From Phaseolus vulgaris (taxonomy: Eukaryota; Streptophyta; Magnoliopsida; Fabales; Fabaceae), in assembly GCF_000499845.2 (NCBI RefSeq), contig NC_023753.2:12069181-12133180 (forward strand): a stretch of DNA of 64,000 bases, read 5' to 3'. Below, piece by piece: positions 35,501 through 49,002 of the stretch. A program made the translations under genes and the position numbers. The notes below the pieces were generated by a model, which saw only the letters and a list, made by a program, of their open reading frames with translations, was not told the DNA's origin and searched no databases. Position 1 is the stretch's first letter. Every line of letters begins with the position of its first letter.

Positions 35501-38500
35501 ATAATAAATTAATATTTTATTATTTTTATTTTATTTTTTAATTTAAAAATATTATTATAAACAGTATAAAATATATATGTTGTTTAGTGTCAATATAACT
35601 TTTCTATTCCTGAAAGTTCCTGAAAGTTGTATTACAAAAACATCACATCACAAGGGAGCATTAATTTCTTTTTTCCTTCTCAATAAATATCAAATAACTG
35701 GAATTCCAAAGAATTTAATACGGAAAGATGGAATTGAACTTATTATATCTACTCTATAATATGAAAGTACATATGATATCCGATGGAATAAAAGTGAAAA
35801 GGTTTCATTAAAAAGATTTTAATAATAACTTTACGTTTAAATACTTTTTACAGTAAAATATATATATTTTTTATCTTCTTAATATAAGCCATTAAGACTG
35901 ATTTAATAAAACCATTTAACATTTTAAAAATCTCCATAAAACTGTTGAAGGGAATAAAATGCTAATTTTCAAGATTTGATAAAATAAAAACATTTATTTT
36001 GAAGACAGCAAAGAATTATTCTGAGAGCATGCATTCATTACCAACTACCAAGATATATAGGGTACTGCTATTAATAAATTCGGATTCAACAGATAGGAGT
36101 GTGATCATAATTATACCTTCTTCTATTGGAATTTAGTGTCTAAGAACAAAAAGTTTTGTTCAGTTCTTCTAATTTATCTGTTGATAACGAAGAGCAGAAG
36201 CAAAAACAAAAATATGTTCTTAATAATATCTAGAGCAAGCATTTTGTCGTGAACGACCATGATTATAGTTTGTAACACTTTATGTTACTAGAGTGATATT
36301 ATTAGAAGATAATGTTCCAATTTTACATAGCAAAACAAATCTTATATTTCTCTTCAAGGGGACATCAGAATCCCTTGCTGCTGTTCACTTCTCAATAAGC
36401 TGAAGATCATTTTTGTAACACATATAAACTACTTATTAACTAAAGATAAAGTTTCATTTAATAATTAGATTAAATATATTTTTTAATGAAATTAGTTTTT
36501 TTTTAATTTAAACTTTAAACATCCTCACTTGTAGTAAAAAAATTATTAAAATAAATTCTTATCAGTATTTTTTTATATTATAATTTTTAATATTTATTAT
36601 AATGTTATCACTTAAAAAAACAATAACTTATTCCAATATTCCTTATTACAATATTCATATTCAAGAGTTTTAAAATTCGAAGAATAAAAATTAATTTTAC
36701 ATGAAAATACATAACAAAAATTAATTTTACGTAAAGGAAAAATATATTTAACTCTTAATAATTTAAATAAGTTATCTCTGACAAAAATTAGGATCATAAT
36801 TTAAGCTTTTTAAAATAATGTTTTAAATTAAAACTAGAATTTCATCAGAACAAATGTTAGTATTAAAGATCAGTACTTAAGTTTTGTCTCTCTCAGTGTA
36901 TTCACATGCATTTGTCTGGGTACGGAGAAATGAATAAATGGGTGAAAATAAAAATAAATAGGAATAATTGATGGAGGTAAGGTTGAAAAAAAAATTTTTT
37001 TAAAAGTGGTGTGACTTATTAGTACTTTTTTATTCTATTTTTTAATTTTTTTTATTATCTCTATTTTTTCTTTATTTTTAAATACTTTTTAATTTCACTT
37101 ATTTTCATCAATCTTTTCTATATATGTATTTATTGATTGATTTCTCTTCTCTCTATCAAACAAAAAGTTAGTGTCATGGCAATAAATATAATCGATTGAA
37201 CATTTTAAATTACTTTAAAAATTATATATGTAATTGATTTTTTTATCGTTTTGGTGTCGCATAACAAATATTTTTTCCAATAAAGACTTTTTTTTAACAA
37301 CTCATAAGAGCTTTACACAAATTTAATCTAATAAAAAATAATGGGTATTAAATTACAAAAGTTCCAATAATTTTTCTAATTAAGAACACTGAAATAAAAC
37401 ATTAAATTTTCTATCATCTAAAGATATCAATAATATAGTGCTTAAAGCTTACTAGATATTCTGAGTGGTGTATTTGTTTGGACGTTTTAAACTGTATATG
37501 TTGGCAACATTTATTTAAATTAATAATATTTTTAAGACGAGCCAAACTATTTTCTAAAAAATACGATCTTTAATTTTTAAACAAATAAAAATGATTATAT
37601 TTTACAAATTTAAGGAACTTGTTTCTTTTTATATATACATATTTGAATGAGTAAGAATGTTTATAGCAAAATATCATTTTAAATGAGACTAAACTTAGGT
37701 GTTAAGTGTTATTACCAATAATCTAATATTTTTTAAATAATACATATTTAATATAATATAACACACAATAAACAAGTTGGATTCATAATTTACCAATCCA
37801 AACCAATTAGATTATTTTTTATAAAAGGTGTGTAGGTAATTCATACCCTTGAACATCTTTATTAAATCATCACATGTTTCTCTATTGGTTAAATAATAAT
37901 AGTGCATATGATATTTTGTTTTAATTTCTAAGTAAAAATATTATTTTTCCACTTTTCTTTTTTCCTTTTACAGATTTTTTTTTCTTGAGAAAGAAAAGAA
38001 GAAGCTAAGAAAAAGTAGTTGAGGAATAACCTTGTTCGTTGTTGGGTGTGAATAGTTTTAAATATTTGAACATTACATGTTCCTAACTTTGAGAAAATCT
38101 CCCCCAATGGGACCCAGGCCCATATAACAGCTACCTGCATTCAAAAAAATATGGGCATCAGAAAGAAAAAGTAGTTCCAGAAAAAAAAAGTTAATTTTGT
38201 CCAAAATATTTTTTGTTAAAATTTGTTTGTTATATCCAGTGAAGGATTTTAACTGCTAATAAGAAAGTAAGAAAATAAATTTAAGAAAATTTTTTCCTGA
38301 CACATATTTTTCCAATATGATTTTTTCATCCAATTACATTTACTATGGATAACAGTTTATATTATTTTTTATATTAAAATTCATGTCTAGAAAAAGTTCT
38401 GATAGATTGACAATAAAAAATTTATGCGCATGTTTATTAAACTCTAGATTTAAATCAATTTTATATTCATAATGTGAATATTTTTATATTTGAGCAAATT

Positions 38501-41500
38501 TTTCTAAAAATTTAGATTTAGTTATATTATAAGAGACATAATTACGTATTTTAAGAAAAAAAAATTTGATGTTACTTCTATATTATCAAAAACAAATTAA
38601 AAAATATTTTGAAATCGTGGAAGAGAATATAAAATACATTATTTAAAAAAGATATATCATTTCATATCTATTGATTTTTTTTTTTACATTACATCAATTA
38701 ATTTGATATTGTAAGTTAAAATTTAAATTTAAATTGGAATTGTGTAATTTAACTATTTGGGAAGGAAAAAAATATTCCTAATCATTAAACACTCAAGAAA
38801 CTATAATGTATCGCATTATGCGACAATTAACTGTTTAAGTAATGAAATATTATTTTTTATATTAAAATTATTAAAATTCATGTCTAGAAAAGTTCTGATA
38901 GATTGACAATAAAAATTTTATGCGCATGGTTATTAAACTCTAGATTTAAATCAATTTTATATTCATAATGTGAATATTTTTATATTTGAGCAATTTTTTC
39001 TAAAAAAACTAGATTTAGTTATATTATAAGATACATAATTACGTATTTTAAGAAAAAAAAATATTTGATGTTACTTCTATATTATCAAAAACAAATTAAA
39101 AAATATTTTGAAATCGTGGAAGAGAATATAAAATACATTATTTAAAAAAGATATATAATTTCATATCTATTGATTTTTTTTTTTACATTACATCAATTAA
39201 TTTGATATTGTACGTTAAAATTTAAATTTAAATTGGAATTGTGTAATTTAACTATTTGGGAAGGAAAAAAATATTCATAATCATTAAACACTCAAGAAAC
39301 TATAATGTATCGCATTATGCGACAATTAACTGTTTAAGTAATGAAATAACAGTGTGATCTCTTAAGAAGAATTAAAGATTTTTAAGGAAAACAAAATTAG
39401 AAGCAAATTAAATTAATTTAAAAAATTAAAATTAATATGTGTAAGAACTTTAAGATAATTTCTTTAAATTTTTTTATCACCAGCCATCAACCTCAACATT
39501 CTTCTTTGAAGCCCATTAAACGTAGTTATTTGAACTCTTTTAGAGCATTTGTCTAATGATACTTTCTTCTTTTTGGTTTGTGGCAAACAGAGAATTCTTG
39601 GATCAGTTAATCTTCTTCCATCAAAGAAAAGTGTTATCAAGATACTCCAAGGTGTTAGTGGAATTGTCAAGCCTGCAAGGTGCTTGATACAAGTCTTTCT
39701 AGTTAAAGTGGTGTTGCACAGTACATTTTCTAACTTAAAAAGGAGTATAAATTGGAAATGAGGCCTTAAGATTGTTTTGTAGTAGGAGGATCTGAGAGTC
39801 TCAATTGAACCTTACCTTATGTCAAATAAGAAAAACAAAAGAGAAAGGGTTTTTGATAGAGATGCTATCACAGTTCAATAACAAAGTTTCTGATGTTGAC
39901 CCGGTTGAACTTTTCACAATATTATTTTCTATTGGGAAATATGTCTTTTCTGTTTCAAATCAAGGAAATGTCTTTTATATTATAATTTTTTAAGCTATGT
40001 TGTTAGGAAAAAAGGTGTTGATATGTTGAGAATTCTTTATCAGATTACAAGTGAAAAGATAAACTTTTTGATGAATTACCAATACAATTTTAAAATTATT
40101 TCAGTTCAGAAAAAAGTTATTTCTATTTCTCATTCGAGTTATAATACGATGCAGATTCTCAATGATGATAATGATGTTGCTAACTTTTTATTGGTATTTT
40201 TATTCCTTATCTGTATCTAAACTTTCTCAAACACTCTCCAGATTGACCTTGCTTTTGGGGCCCCCGAGATCAGGAAAAACTACACTGTTGCAAGCACTTG
40301 CTGGGAAACTGGACAAGGATTTAAGGGTTGGCCATCCTCTCCATCAATAAGAAAGAATGCAATGATATCTTTTTTTATAACATATATATATATATATATA
40401 TCATTTTATCAAAATGATAATTTTGCAGGATTGAATATTTGCTTCTAAGTTCTAACAAACAAAAGAAAAGAAAGGACCCCCCCTAACATTTACCCTTATT
40501 TGGAATATAAGTACACATAGAATAGTGATACTTCATTCGTTAAGTGAATTGAAGAAAGTGTTTTATAAGTTTATCATCATGTCAGACAGTATAACTTTAT
40601 TTCGTATCTATCATATGCTAATGCTTAGTACTCACTCATTGCTTTATGTGTTCCACTCCTTCCAATCATGATCATGTTAGGAATATGGTGAGCCAGTTTC
40701 TTACAGTTGATGACCCTAATTCTTGACCTGATATATAAGCTCGTAGTGTGACCAATTTCGGAAGAAATTGAGATTTTTTTTGAGGTCTAACGTGGTTGCA
40801 GAGGTCTTGGGCTAATATGCCCGAGATCCGAGCCCATCATCAATATAAGTGTTAGACACTACAGTCACTCTCTTCTACCAATTTTCAATATAGTGCATGT
40901 TTTTCTTTTCTTTAAGAATTGTTAAATTTGTGTGCTCATTCTTCTATATTTATCTCAGTTGTCCATTATTTCTAACACGATGAATATGATTGATTTCCCA
41001 GAATTGACTTCTCACCTTAGGATCATAGATAAAGAAGTCAAGTAAAATAAACAATAAAAAATCTAAGTTTGGACAATGAATCATCAAATTATTTCATCAA
41101 CAGGTTTCCGGAAGAGTCACTTACTGTGGTCATGAATTATCAGAATTTGTTCCTCAAAGAACATGTGCTTATATTAGTCAGCATAATCTTCACCATGGAG
41201 AGATGACAGTCAGAGAAACGCTGGACTTTTCTGGACGTTGCTTGGGAGTTGGAACGCGGCATGAGCTTCTAGTAGAATTGATAAAGCGAGAAAAGCAAGT
41301 TGGACTCAAACCAGATCCAGAGATAGATGCCTTCATGAAAGCCACAGCAGTGGAAGGTCAAGAAACAAGTCTCAATACAGATTATGTTCTGAAGGTTTGA
41401 TTCCTCTACTTCTATTAGATCACACTGTGCTTTCAGTCGCTATATCTTGCCATTTGACATATCAAGGAAAATGAACTCAGGTTCTTGGATTGGAAATATG

Positions 41501-44500
41501 TGCTGATACTTTGGTGGGAGATGAGATGAGAAGGGGAATATCTGGTGGAGAAAAAAAGAGGTTAACTACTGGTATGGGAAAAAATTATCTTAATCAAGAG
41601 ATGTTAGTCTCCTTGAATTACTGCTTTCCATTTCCTGCTAGTTCAATGCTCAAGCACTGGCTTTCATATCATGGATGCAGGTGAGATGTTGGTAGGACCT
41701 GCAAAAGTGTTCTTAATGGATGAGATTTCAACTGGTTTGGATAGTTCCACAACCTTCCAAATTGCCAAGTTCTTGAGGCAGCTAGTGCATGTCATGGATG
41801 TTACAATGATAATCTCTCTTTTACAGCCTGCACCAGAAACATTTAACCTTTTTGATGACATAATCTTGCTTTCAGAAGGCCACATTGTCTACCAAGGTCC
41901 ACGTGAGAGTATTCTCAACTTTTTTGAGAGTGTAGGCTTCAAATGCCCCGAAAGAAAAGGAATTGCAGACTTCTTACAGGAGGTTACTTCTAGAAAGGAC
42001 CAAGAGCAATACTGGTTCGCAAGGGACAAGCCTTACCAGTATGTCAGCGTTCCTGAATTTGTATCTCACTTCAACAATTTTGGCATTGGCCAACAACTTT
42101 CCCAAGAACTTCAGGTTCCTTATGACCGTGCCAAAACTCATCCTGCTGCTTTGGTCAAAGATAAATATGGGATCTCAAAACTAGAACTCTTGAAGGCATG
42201 CTTTTCAAGAGAGTGGCTACTGATGAAGCGCAGTGCTTTTATATACATATTTAAAACTACTCAGATTACGATAATGTCTTTGATTACTATGACAGTGTTT
42301 TTTAGGACAGAAATGAAAAGTGGTCACCTTGAGGATGGGGGAAAATATTATGGTGCACTGTTCTTTAGCCTCACAAACATAATGTTCAATGGAATGGCTG
42401 AGCTTGCAATGACTATTTTTAGACTTCCCGTTTTCTTCAAGCAAAGAGATTCATTGTTTTATCCAGCATGGGCTTTTGCACTTCCCATATGGATCTTTCG
42501 AATTCCTCTCTCTTTTGTAGAGTCCGGTTTATGGGTTGTCCTTACTTATTACACCGTAGGTTATGCTCCAGCTGCAAGTAGGTATGAAACTATGCTAATT
42601 AATTTATATAAAAGAATCAACCATTCCAGAACTTTATACTGCTACAAGTAGATCTACTATGATTTGTTTTCATTCCATGGATGAAAACTGTTAATTGAAT
42701 CATTGTGTGTTTATGATTTGTTATCTATGTATGCGTGTGTTTTAGAAAAATCTACCCCACATCAATGAGTATTAAGTAACCCCACCACCTTTCATGGTAC
42801 TATTTGGTGCATGCTAAAGAATGGTTTTTTTCAAACAGTTTTGTATTGGGTGAGTATTCTTTTGAAAGTGTAATTAATTGACACACTTTCCATGTTCATT
42901 TGTTTTATTGACTTGCAAGTAGCAAGAAATTAAGTGTCTTCAATAATAAATTTAATCAATTATTGCAGATTTTTTGGTCAGTTATTAGCATTTGTCTGCG
43001 TCCATCAAATGGGTATCTCACTGTTCCGATTCATTGCTGCTCTTGGGAGAACACAGGTTGTGGCAAACACGTTTGGTTTCTTTGTACTGCTACTTTTTTA
43101 TGTTCTTGGTGGGTTCATTATTGCCAGAGGTGAGCCTCATTATTCCTTTGCATTCTCTACTCAACTGGTAAAATAAAAATGGAATGCATGACGGAAAGCA
43201 TTATATCATTCACTCAAGCAACTGTGTGAAGAAGAATGATTCATGCAACTTGAATAATTTCCTTTACAGATAACCTTGAACCCTGGATGAAATGGGGTTA
43301 TTATGTTTCTCCTATGATGTATGGTCAGAACGCCATTGCTATCAATGAATTCCTTGACCCGAGATGGAGTGCTGTAAGATCATTAACATGCGGATAATTT
43401 TTCTCTTTTACATTTTCTTTGAAAACTGCATTCATTTATCTACTTTGCAGCCCAACAAGGACAGAAGAATTCCTGGCCGTACAGTTGGGGAGGCTCTTCT
43501 CATGGTTAGAAGCATGTATACTGAAGAATATTGGTACTGGATTTGTATTGGTGCTCTCCTAGGCTTTTCTCTGCTTTTCAACATTTGTTTTATAATTGCT
43601 TTGACGTTTCTGAATCGTAAGTTCCCATACTGCAGCTTCTTTCTCATACTGCCACCATAAAACTATCTCTAACAACATCTTAAATGGCAGCATACGGAGA
43701 GTCTAAATCTATTATTCTAGAGGAGCAAACCGAGAAAAAGGGAACTACAGAAAAGAGTTCTATTTCAGCTGGTAAATCATTTGAAACTACCAACCTTACC
43801 TTTTTCTTTCTTATCATGATATATTGTAGAATTTGAGAGAATGTTTTCTGGTTTCTGTTTCGTTTCCTGTTTATCAGAATTTGTACAGGAAATAATGAAA
43901 ATAACATTTTATTGTTTTCCTTTTTATTTTCTGTTTTCAATTTTTCCTGTATAAACTTTAAAATTAGGAAACAAATTGTAAATAAAAAAATGTTTTCTGA
44001 AACCAATTTCTTGCTCACCAAGTTACTTGGTTGGTTTCATCACTTTGATCACAATTTGGACTTTGCCCTGCATGGTTTGAAATGAATTTTCTGTTGGTGC
44101 TCTGCTAGGATTTTGCTTGTTTTCAACTTTAATTTCTTAAGTGTTATTTACACGAAATGTCTTTCGGCTATTATAATGTATTTCTTTCCAATACAAACTA
44201 AATGATTAGATGCAGATATTGATATGGCAGAAAAAAACAGCCGAGAGAATTCAACTCCTGAAGAAGACACTTTAACAACCAAGAGGGGAGTGGTGTTACC
44301 CTTTAGGCCTCTATCACTTGCCTTTGATCACGTGAATTACTACATCAATATGCCAACCGTAAATTCTACATACTCAGTCAAAATTTATCATCTCCGACTG
44401 TCATTCGCTTCAGCATTGTTCTCACCACTTTCTTTTCCTACTTGTGACAAATATCTGTGCTGATTAACTACTTTTACATCTGTATTAATCTTCCAATGTA

Positions 44501-47500
44501 CAATATTTTAACAGTGTTTTCATATCAGGAAATGGAAAAACATGGAATTGAAGGGAGTCGACTTCAACTACTAAGAGATGTCAGTGGTGCTTTCAGGCCT
44601 GGTGTACTAACAGCATTAGTAGGTGTAACTGGTGCTGGCAAAACCACATTGATGGATGTTCTAGCTGGAAGAAAAACTGGTGGTTATATTGAAGGAAGTA
44701 TCAACATATCTGGTTACCCAAAAAAACAGGCAACTTTTGCTAGGATTAGTGGATATTGTGAACAAAATGATATCCATTCTCCAAATATCACAGTGCACGA
44801 ATCTCTTACGTTTTCAGCTTGGTTGCGTCTTGGTAAGGAGGTCAACAGTAAAATAAGGAAGGTGTGTTTTGTTTAAATCAAATCTCACACCACTCCCCCC
44901 TCTAGATTTCTCTCTCTATATAAAACGTTATACCTTCTAATCTCCATACTCAAACTAGACAGTATCTCATATCGCAGATGTTTGTCGAGGAAGTTATGAA
45001 CCTCGTTGAGCTAAATCAAGTAAGAAATTTTCTAGTAGGTCTTCCAGGGGTAGATGGTTTATCAACTGAACAAAGAAAGAGACTAACCATTGCTGTAGAA
45101 TTGGTTGCCAATCCTTCCATCATCTTTATGGACGAGCCCACCTCCGGTCTTGATGCTAGAGCTGCAGCAATTGTCATGCGTACTGTCAGAAATACAGCAG
45201 ATACAGGTAGAACTATCGTCTGTACAATTCATCAACCAAGCATTGACTTATTCGAAGCTTTCGATGAGGTACCACTTCCCAATATTTGGAAGATGAAATT
45301 ATTATTTGTATGTTAATTATAAGACTCAATTCTATCTCAACTTAATCTTCCCTTCAGCTGCTTTTGATGAAGAGAGGAGGACAACTCATATATAATGGTC
45401 CCTTAGGTCAACAATCTCAGAAGCTTATAGAGTACTTTGAGGTGAGTATGAGTTCTGCACTGCAAAATGTATACATTACATTCTCAAAGTAATAATCTTA
45501 TATACTATTTGTAGGCTATTCCTGGAGTTCCTAAAATCAAAGATGGTTATAATCCTGCCACTTGGGCTTTGGAGATCAGTTCTCCAGAAGTTGAGAGTCA
45601 GCTTTGTGTAGACTTTGCAGAACTGTACACTAAGTCAGAATTGTATCAGTTAAGTATTAATTGAAGTTGTATTCCCATAGTACTGTCACTGTTTCCCTCT
45701 TCTAATCTGAAATTATACATGGCCTTCTCTTTTCATTTCTGACATCAACTCTTTTCAGGAGGAATCAAGAACTTATTAAAGAGCTAAGCACACCTTCAGA
45801 GGGAACAAAGGAGCTTGATTTCCCTAATAAATACTCCCAGTCCTTTATTACTCAATGTATAGCTTGCTTCTGGAAACAGAACTTGTCCTACTGGAGGAAT
45901 CCACAGTATAATGCCATCCGCCTCTTCTTATCAATAACTATAGGTGTTATTTTTGGACTCGTTTTCTGGAAAAAAGGAAAGAAAATGTAAGTCCATATGT
46001 TCTGCTATCTCTTGTGCTTACAGAAAAAATGGATTAACTTTTGATAGGACAACCCATGAATCAAGTGAGATCAAATTTATCATACATTCTTGGTTGGAGA
46101 CTAACAGAACAATTTAAAGCTTTGTTCATACTGGATGATACTTCCTATCGTAGGTCGAGTTGAAATATTTGTAGGAATCATCAATATCTTGTCAATTGTT
46201 AATGTAACAGAGGTCATAGAAGTGCACAACCATCTACAAGAACTCTTTTTATCTAGTTTTTTTTTTTTAAAAGAAGTCATAGCAATGTATTTTATCAACA
46301 TAATCAAAAAGAAAATACCATGGCTAAGTTCACGATCATGAAAGGTGACTAAGGTGAGGATAAAATACATTGTCTGCAGAGATACGGAGCAAGATCTAAT
46401 GAATTTAATGGGAGCTGTCTTTACTGCTGTTTTCTTTGTTGGAGGCTCCAACACTACTAGCGTTCAACCCATAGTTGCAATAGAAAGAACAGTCCTATAC
46501 CGTGAAAAGGCAGCTGGATTGTACTCAGCTCTACCTTATACAATTGGTCAGGTAAATGCAGTTATCCTTTCACAGAAAACAAGACAAAGATAATTAATAG
46601 TTTATCTGCGTGTTTTGATGCCAACCAAAATTGATTCTGGTCTGGTCCCTATAATTATATCCAAGAATTCGAAAACTGGAAGCAACTATTTCAATTCTTC
46701 CATAATTGATTTCAATTCAACTTTAAAAGTTAAAGCAACAAATAGTTGCTTCCACTTTTCCAATTTTTGGATATGATTTTAGGGGTCAAAATCAAATTAT
46801 GGTAGTTATCCAAACACGCACTAATTGTCAATGACTGAGCAAATTTATGATATCTATAAACACTGTTCTGCAGGTGGCAGTGGAATGTATTTATGTTGCA
46901 ATACAGACATTTACCTTTAGTCTTATCCTTTTCTCAATGATGGGGTTCCCTTGGCAAGTTGATAAGTTCTTGTGGTTTTACTTCTTTATGTTCATTTCGT
47001 TTGTCTACTTCACTCTTTATGGAATGATGACTGCAGCTCTAACACCAAACCCCCAAATTGCTGCAATTGTTATGGCCTTCTTTCTAGTGTTTTGGAACGT
47101 ATTCTCAGGCTTCATTATCCCAAAATCGGTAAGTATACCAAACAATAATTAAATATAGTTATAGCCAGGGAGTAACAAAACAAACTGTTCACTGGCCTGC
47201 ATTAAATATACTTCAAACATTGAGTGCACTTTTTGAAATCCTTTTGCAATCTATTCTTTAAAACCAGCTTGGATAAACTTTTCAATAATCACTTACTGGA
47301 AAGAAGATAAAAAAAAATGCATTAACTTATGCACCCAATTTATGTTGAAATTGAATGAGACTTTTGATATTGGTGATTGGTCCTAATTTTAGAAACTTGA
47401 TTGATATTTTATTTGTACTGAATCACAAGTGCTTCAATAACAGCTTACAGAAACTAAAACTATCAGCTGCTTCACATGTTTTGCAGAAAATTCCAATATG

Positions 47501-47756
47501 GTGGAGGTGGTATTACTGGGTATGTCCAACTGCATGGAGTTTATATGGCCTAGTGACTTCCCAGGTGGGAGACAAAACTAATACAATTCTGGTACCTGGA
47601 TCAATATCCTTGTCAGTAAAAGCATACCTTCGGGAAGAGTTCGACTATGAATATGGCTTCCTTGGAGTTGTTGTTGTGGCTCTTGTTGCTTTTGTCACAT
47701 TGTTTCTTTTTGTTTTTGCATATGGTATCAAGGTTCTTAATTTCCAGAAGAGATAA
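32553..47756 (+). CDS. Full-size ABCG (PDR-type) ABC transporter, 20 exons
   Basis: Plasma-membrane efflux pump family; substrate not predictable here. Exons by eye, all GT-AG: 32553-32962, 33127-33247, 39591-39679, 40242-40326, 41104-41394, 41481-41571, 41681-42581, 42969-43129, 43270-43373, 43451-43616, 43691-43771, 44216-44358, 44529-44861, 44978-45268, 45358-45441, 45515-45648, 45759-45986, 46380-46551, 46874-47128, 47487-47756. Phase holds throughout: 4410 nt, 1469 residues, near family length. Order is NBD1-TMD1-NBD2-TMD2. NBD1: Walker A GPPRSGKT (213-220), signature ISGGEKKR (352-359), Walker B VFLMDE (372-377). NBD2: Walker A GVTGAGKT (913-920), LSTEQRKR (1020-1027), Walker B IIFMDE (1040-1045). 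An in-frame TGA 15 bp upstream supports this ATG. C-terminus LNFQKR is typical of the family. No break was seen, so it is probably functional. Confidence 0.92.
33600..33945. mobile_element. Diverged MITE-like element in intron 2 of the ABC transporter
   Basis: Follows the same order of blocks as the fold-back at 20225-20561: ATGAAATAGAAAAACAATTT, AGAGAAAAAAAATAATTAGT, AAATAGTTTTTAAATTGGTA, AAGGTTTTAACTACCAATTA and then the inverted arm (TAACTAATTATTAGATATCA, ATTTAGTCACTATAAATT). The ends are diverged and uncertain. Confidence 0.55.
33946..38358. other. Intron 2 of the ABC transporter, AT-rich filler
   Basis: Part of the 6.3-kb intron 33248-39590. Very AT-rich, with no coding signature, RNA gene or well-bounded element. 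A purine/pyrimidine-rich patch near 36920-37160 has vague inverted ends but was not accepted as an element. Confidence 0.5.
38359..39348. repeat. Tandem duplication, 488-bp unit, two copies
   Basis: Copy one is 38359-38846 and copy two 38847-39348. They are nearly identical by eye, with only scattered differences: an extra roughly 10-bp stretch near 38865 (ATTATTAAA), A-tract length changes and a few substitutions (for example TGTTTATT against TGGTTATT). Both end CTGTTTAAGTAATGAAATA. It lies in intron 2 of the ABC transporter, 240 bp before exon 3. No open frame or terminal motif suggests a transposon; it looks like a recent segmental duplication. Confidence 0.9.
40382..40401. repeat. (TA)n microsatellite in intron 4 of the ABC transporter
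   Basis: About ten AT dinucleotides, 55 bp downstream of the exon 4 donor. Confidence 0.85.
46607..46820. mobile_element. Fold-back MITE in intron 18 of the ABC transporter
   Basis: A 214-bp near-palindrome. The left end is TGCGTGTTTTGATGCCAACC; the reverse complement of the right end is TGCGTGTTTGGATAACTACC. The arms also share ATATCCAAGAATTCG / ATATCCAAAAATTGG and GGAAGCAACTATTT on opposite strands. Non-coding; superfamily not assigned (a TGTTTGGAT-type end is common in plant MITEs). The target duplication was not resolved. Confidence 0.75.
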
Positions 47757-48010
47757 GTAACACAGATACTATAAATGAACAGAATAAACACAAATAAAAA
47801 GAAAAGAAAGAGTAAGGAAAGACATTTGAAGGTTTTTGTAGACTGATAAGTAGCATTATGCTTTTCCATACTGTCTGAAATTTTCACTTGTATCTAGTTA
47901 TTGGTCATTGTTCAACATCTGAACCAACATACCCTTCCAAAGTGTACAAAAGAAAATGACTGCTGTGCATATTAGCAGTGTGAATAAATGGACTACTTTT
48001 TAGTAAACTC
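47757..48010 (+). promoter_or_regulatory. Probable 3' untranslated region of the ABC transporter
   Basis: Follows the TAA stop. It contains AATAAA at 47783-47788 and at 47983-47988, either of which could direct poly(A) addition. No other feature is seen. Confidence 0.45.
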
Positions 48011-48681
48011 TTGTATTAGTTTTTGAACTTATAGGCCAGACATGACAAAGACACTTATATGACACGGACACAGAGATGCATATAGTCTCTAAAATATAAG
48101 ATGTGGGAACACGGATCTATATATTATATAATTATAAATTATATAATAAAAATAAAGATTTATGTGCACTAAGTATGTTTCAATTTTTGTTTGGAACAAA
48201 AAGATATTTTTCATGACTGGTTCAAAAATAGTTGTTCTTTATTTTTATAATCATAATAAAAATTTATACAATAAATTTGAGCGTTTTTAGAAAATAAATT
48301 TGAGCGTTTTTAGAAAATTAATGTATTTTCTCTTACTTAAAATTTTGTTAGATTCGTGTTAGAATTATCAGAAATTCAATAAATATTTTTTGAATTGGAC
48401 ATTCACTGATATGTATAAGTGTCGTACGAGCGTTGATGTCTAATACGTCACAATTTGAAAGAAGTATTTGAGTTTCATAATAAGTACCAATCATGTTAAC
48501 TTTTGACATAGTAAATTTCACCCTCTATTTTATGAATCTACAAAAATGGTATTTATTTTAATTTTTAATCTATGCCAGTGACAAACAATAGTGTAAATGA
48601 ATAATTTGTTCAAAATAAATAAATTCTATTAGCAAGATAATGTAGTTACTTATCTTTTATCCGGTTTGTCAGAAGAATTTT
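48011..48681. other. AT-rich spacer, nothing recognised
   Basis: Lies between the transporter and the copia LTR. It holds a short tandem duplication near 48277-48320 (AAATTTGAGCGTTTTTAGAAAAT twice with small differences) and no coding signature. Confidence 0.5.
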
Positions 48682-48936
48682 TATTAAGGAAATAATAATT
48701 ATCAAAAAATTATATGCAACTATTGTATGCAATATTGTACGATATTGTACCCAATTATATGCAATTAATTTAATAATGATATAATCTCATGATTAGTATC
48801 CTACCTAATTAGATTGTAATTTGGAGAGAGAAACTCCCTATATATTGTCTATACATGGTGATGTAACAATACAACAATACACATAAGAGAATAAGAAACA
48901 TCTCTTCTTCTTACCATTTTTCATCTTTTTTTTATA
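48682..48936 (+). repeat. 5' LTR of the copia element
   Basis: Starts TATTAAGGAAATAATAATTA and ends TTTTATA directly before the primer-binding site. It matches the 3' LTR over nearly its full length, with several indels (for example an extra stretch rich in ACAATAC at 48860-48890). Confidence 0.8.
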
Positions 48937-49002
48937 TGGTATCAGAGCACCGATCTTGGTGCCCTGACAGCCTCTCCATTTTTATCCCCTAAATAAAAAA
49001 TC

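Noticed and set aside
36915..37165. MITE-like patch in ABC transporter intron 2
   Set aside because: The ends (GTCTGGGTACGG and ATCAAACAAAAAG) are too dissimilar to call inverted repeats.
40680..40870. Possible LTR piece in intron 4 of the ABC transporter
   Set aside because: Contains phrases such as GAGATCCGAGCCCATCATCA that look repeat-like, but no boundaries or second copy could be found.
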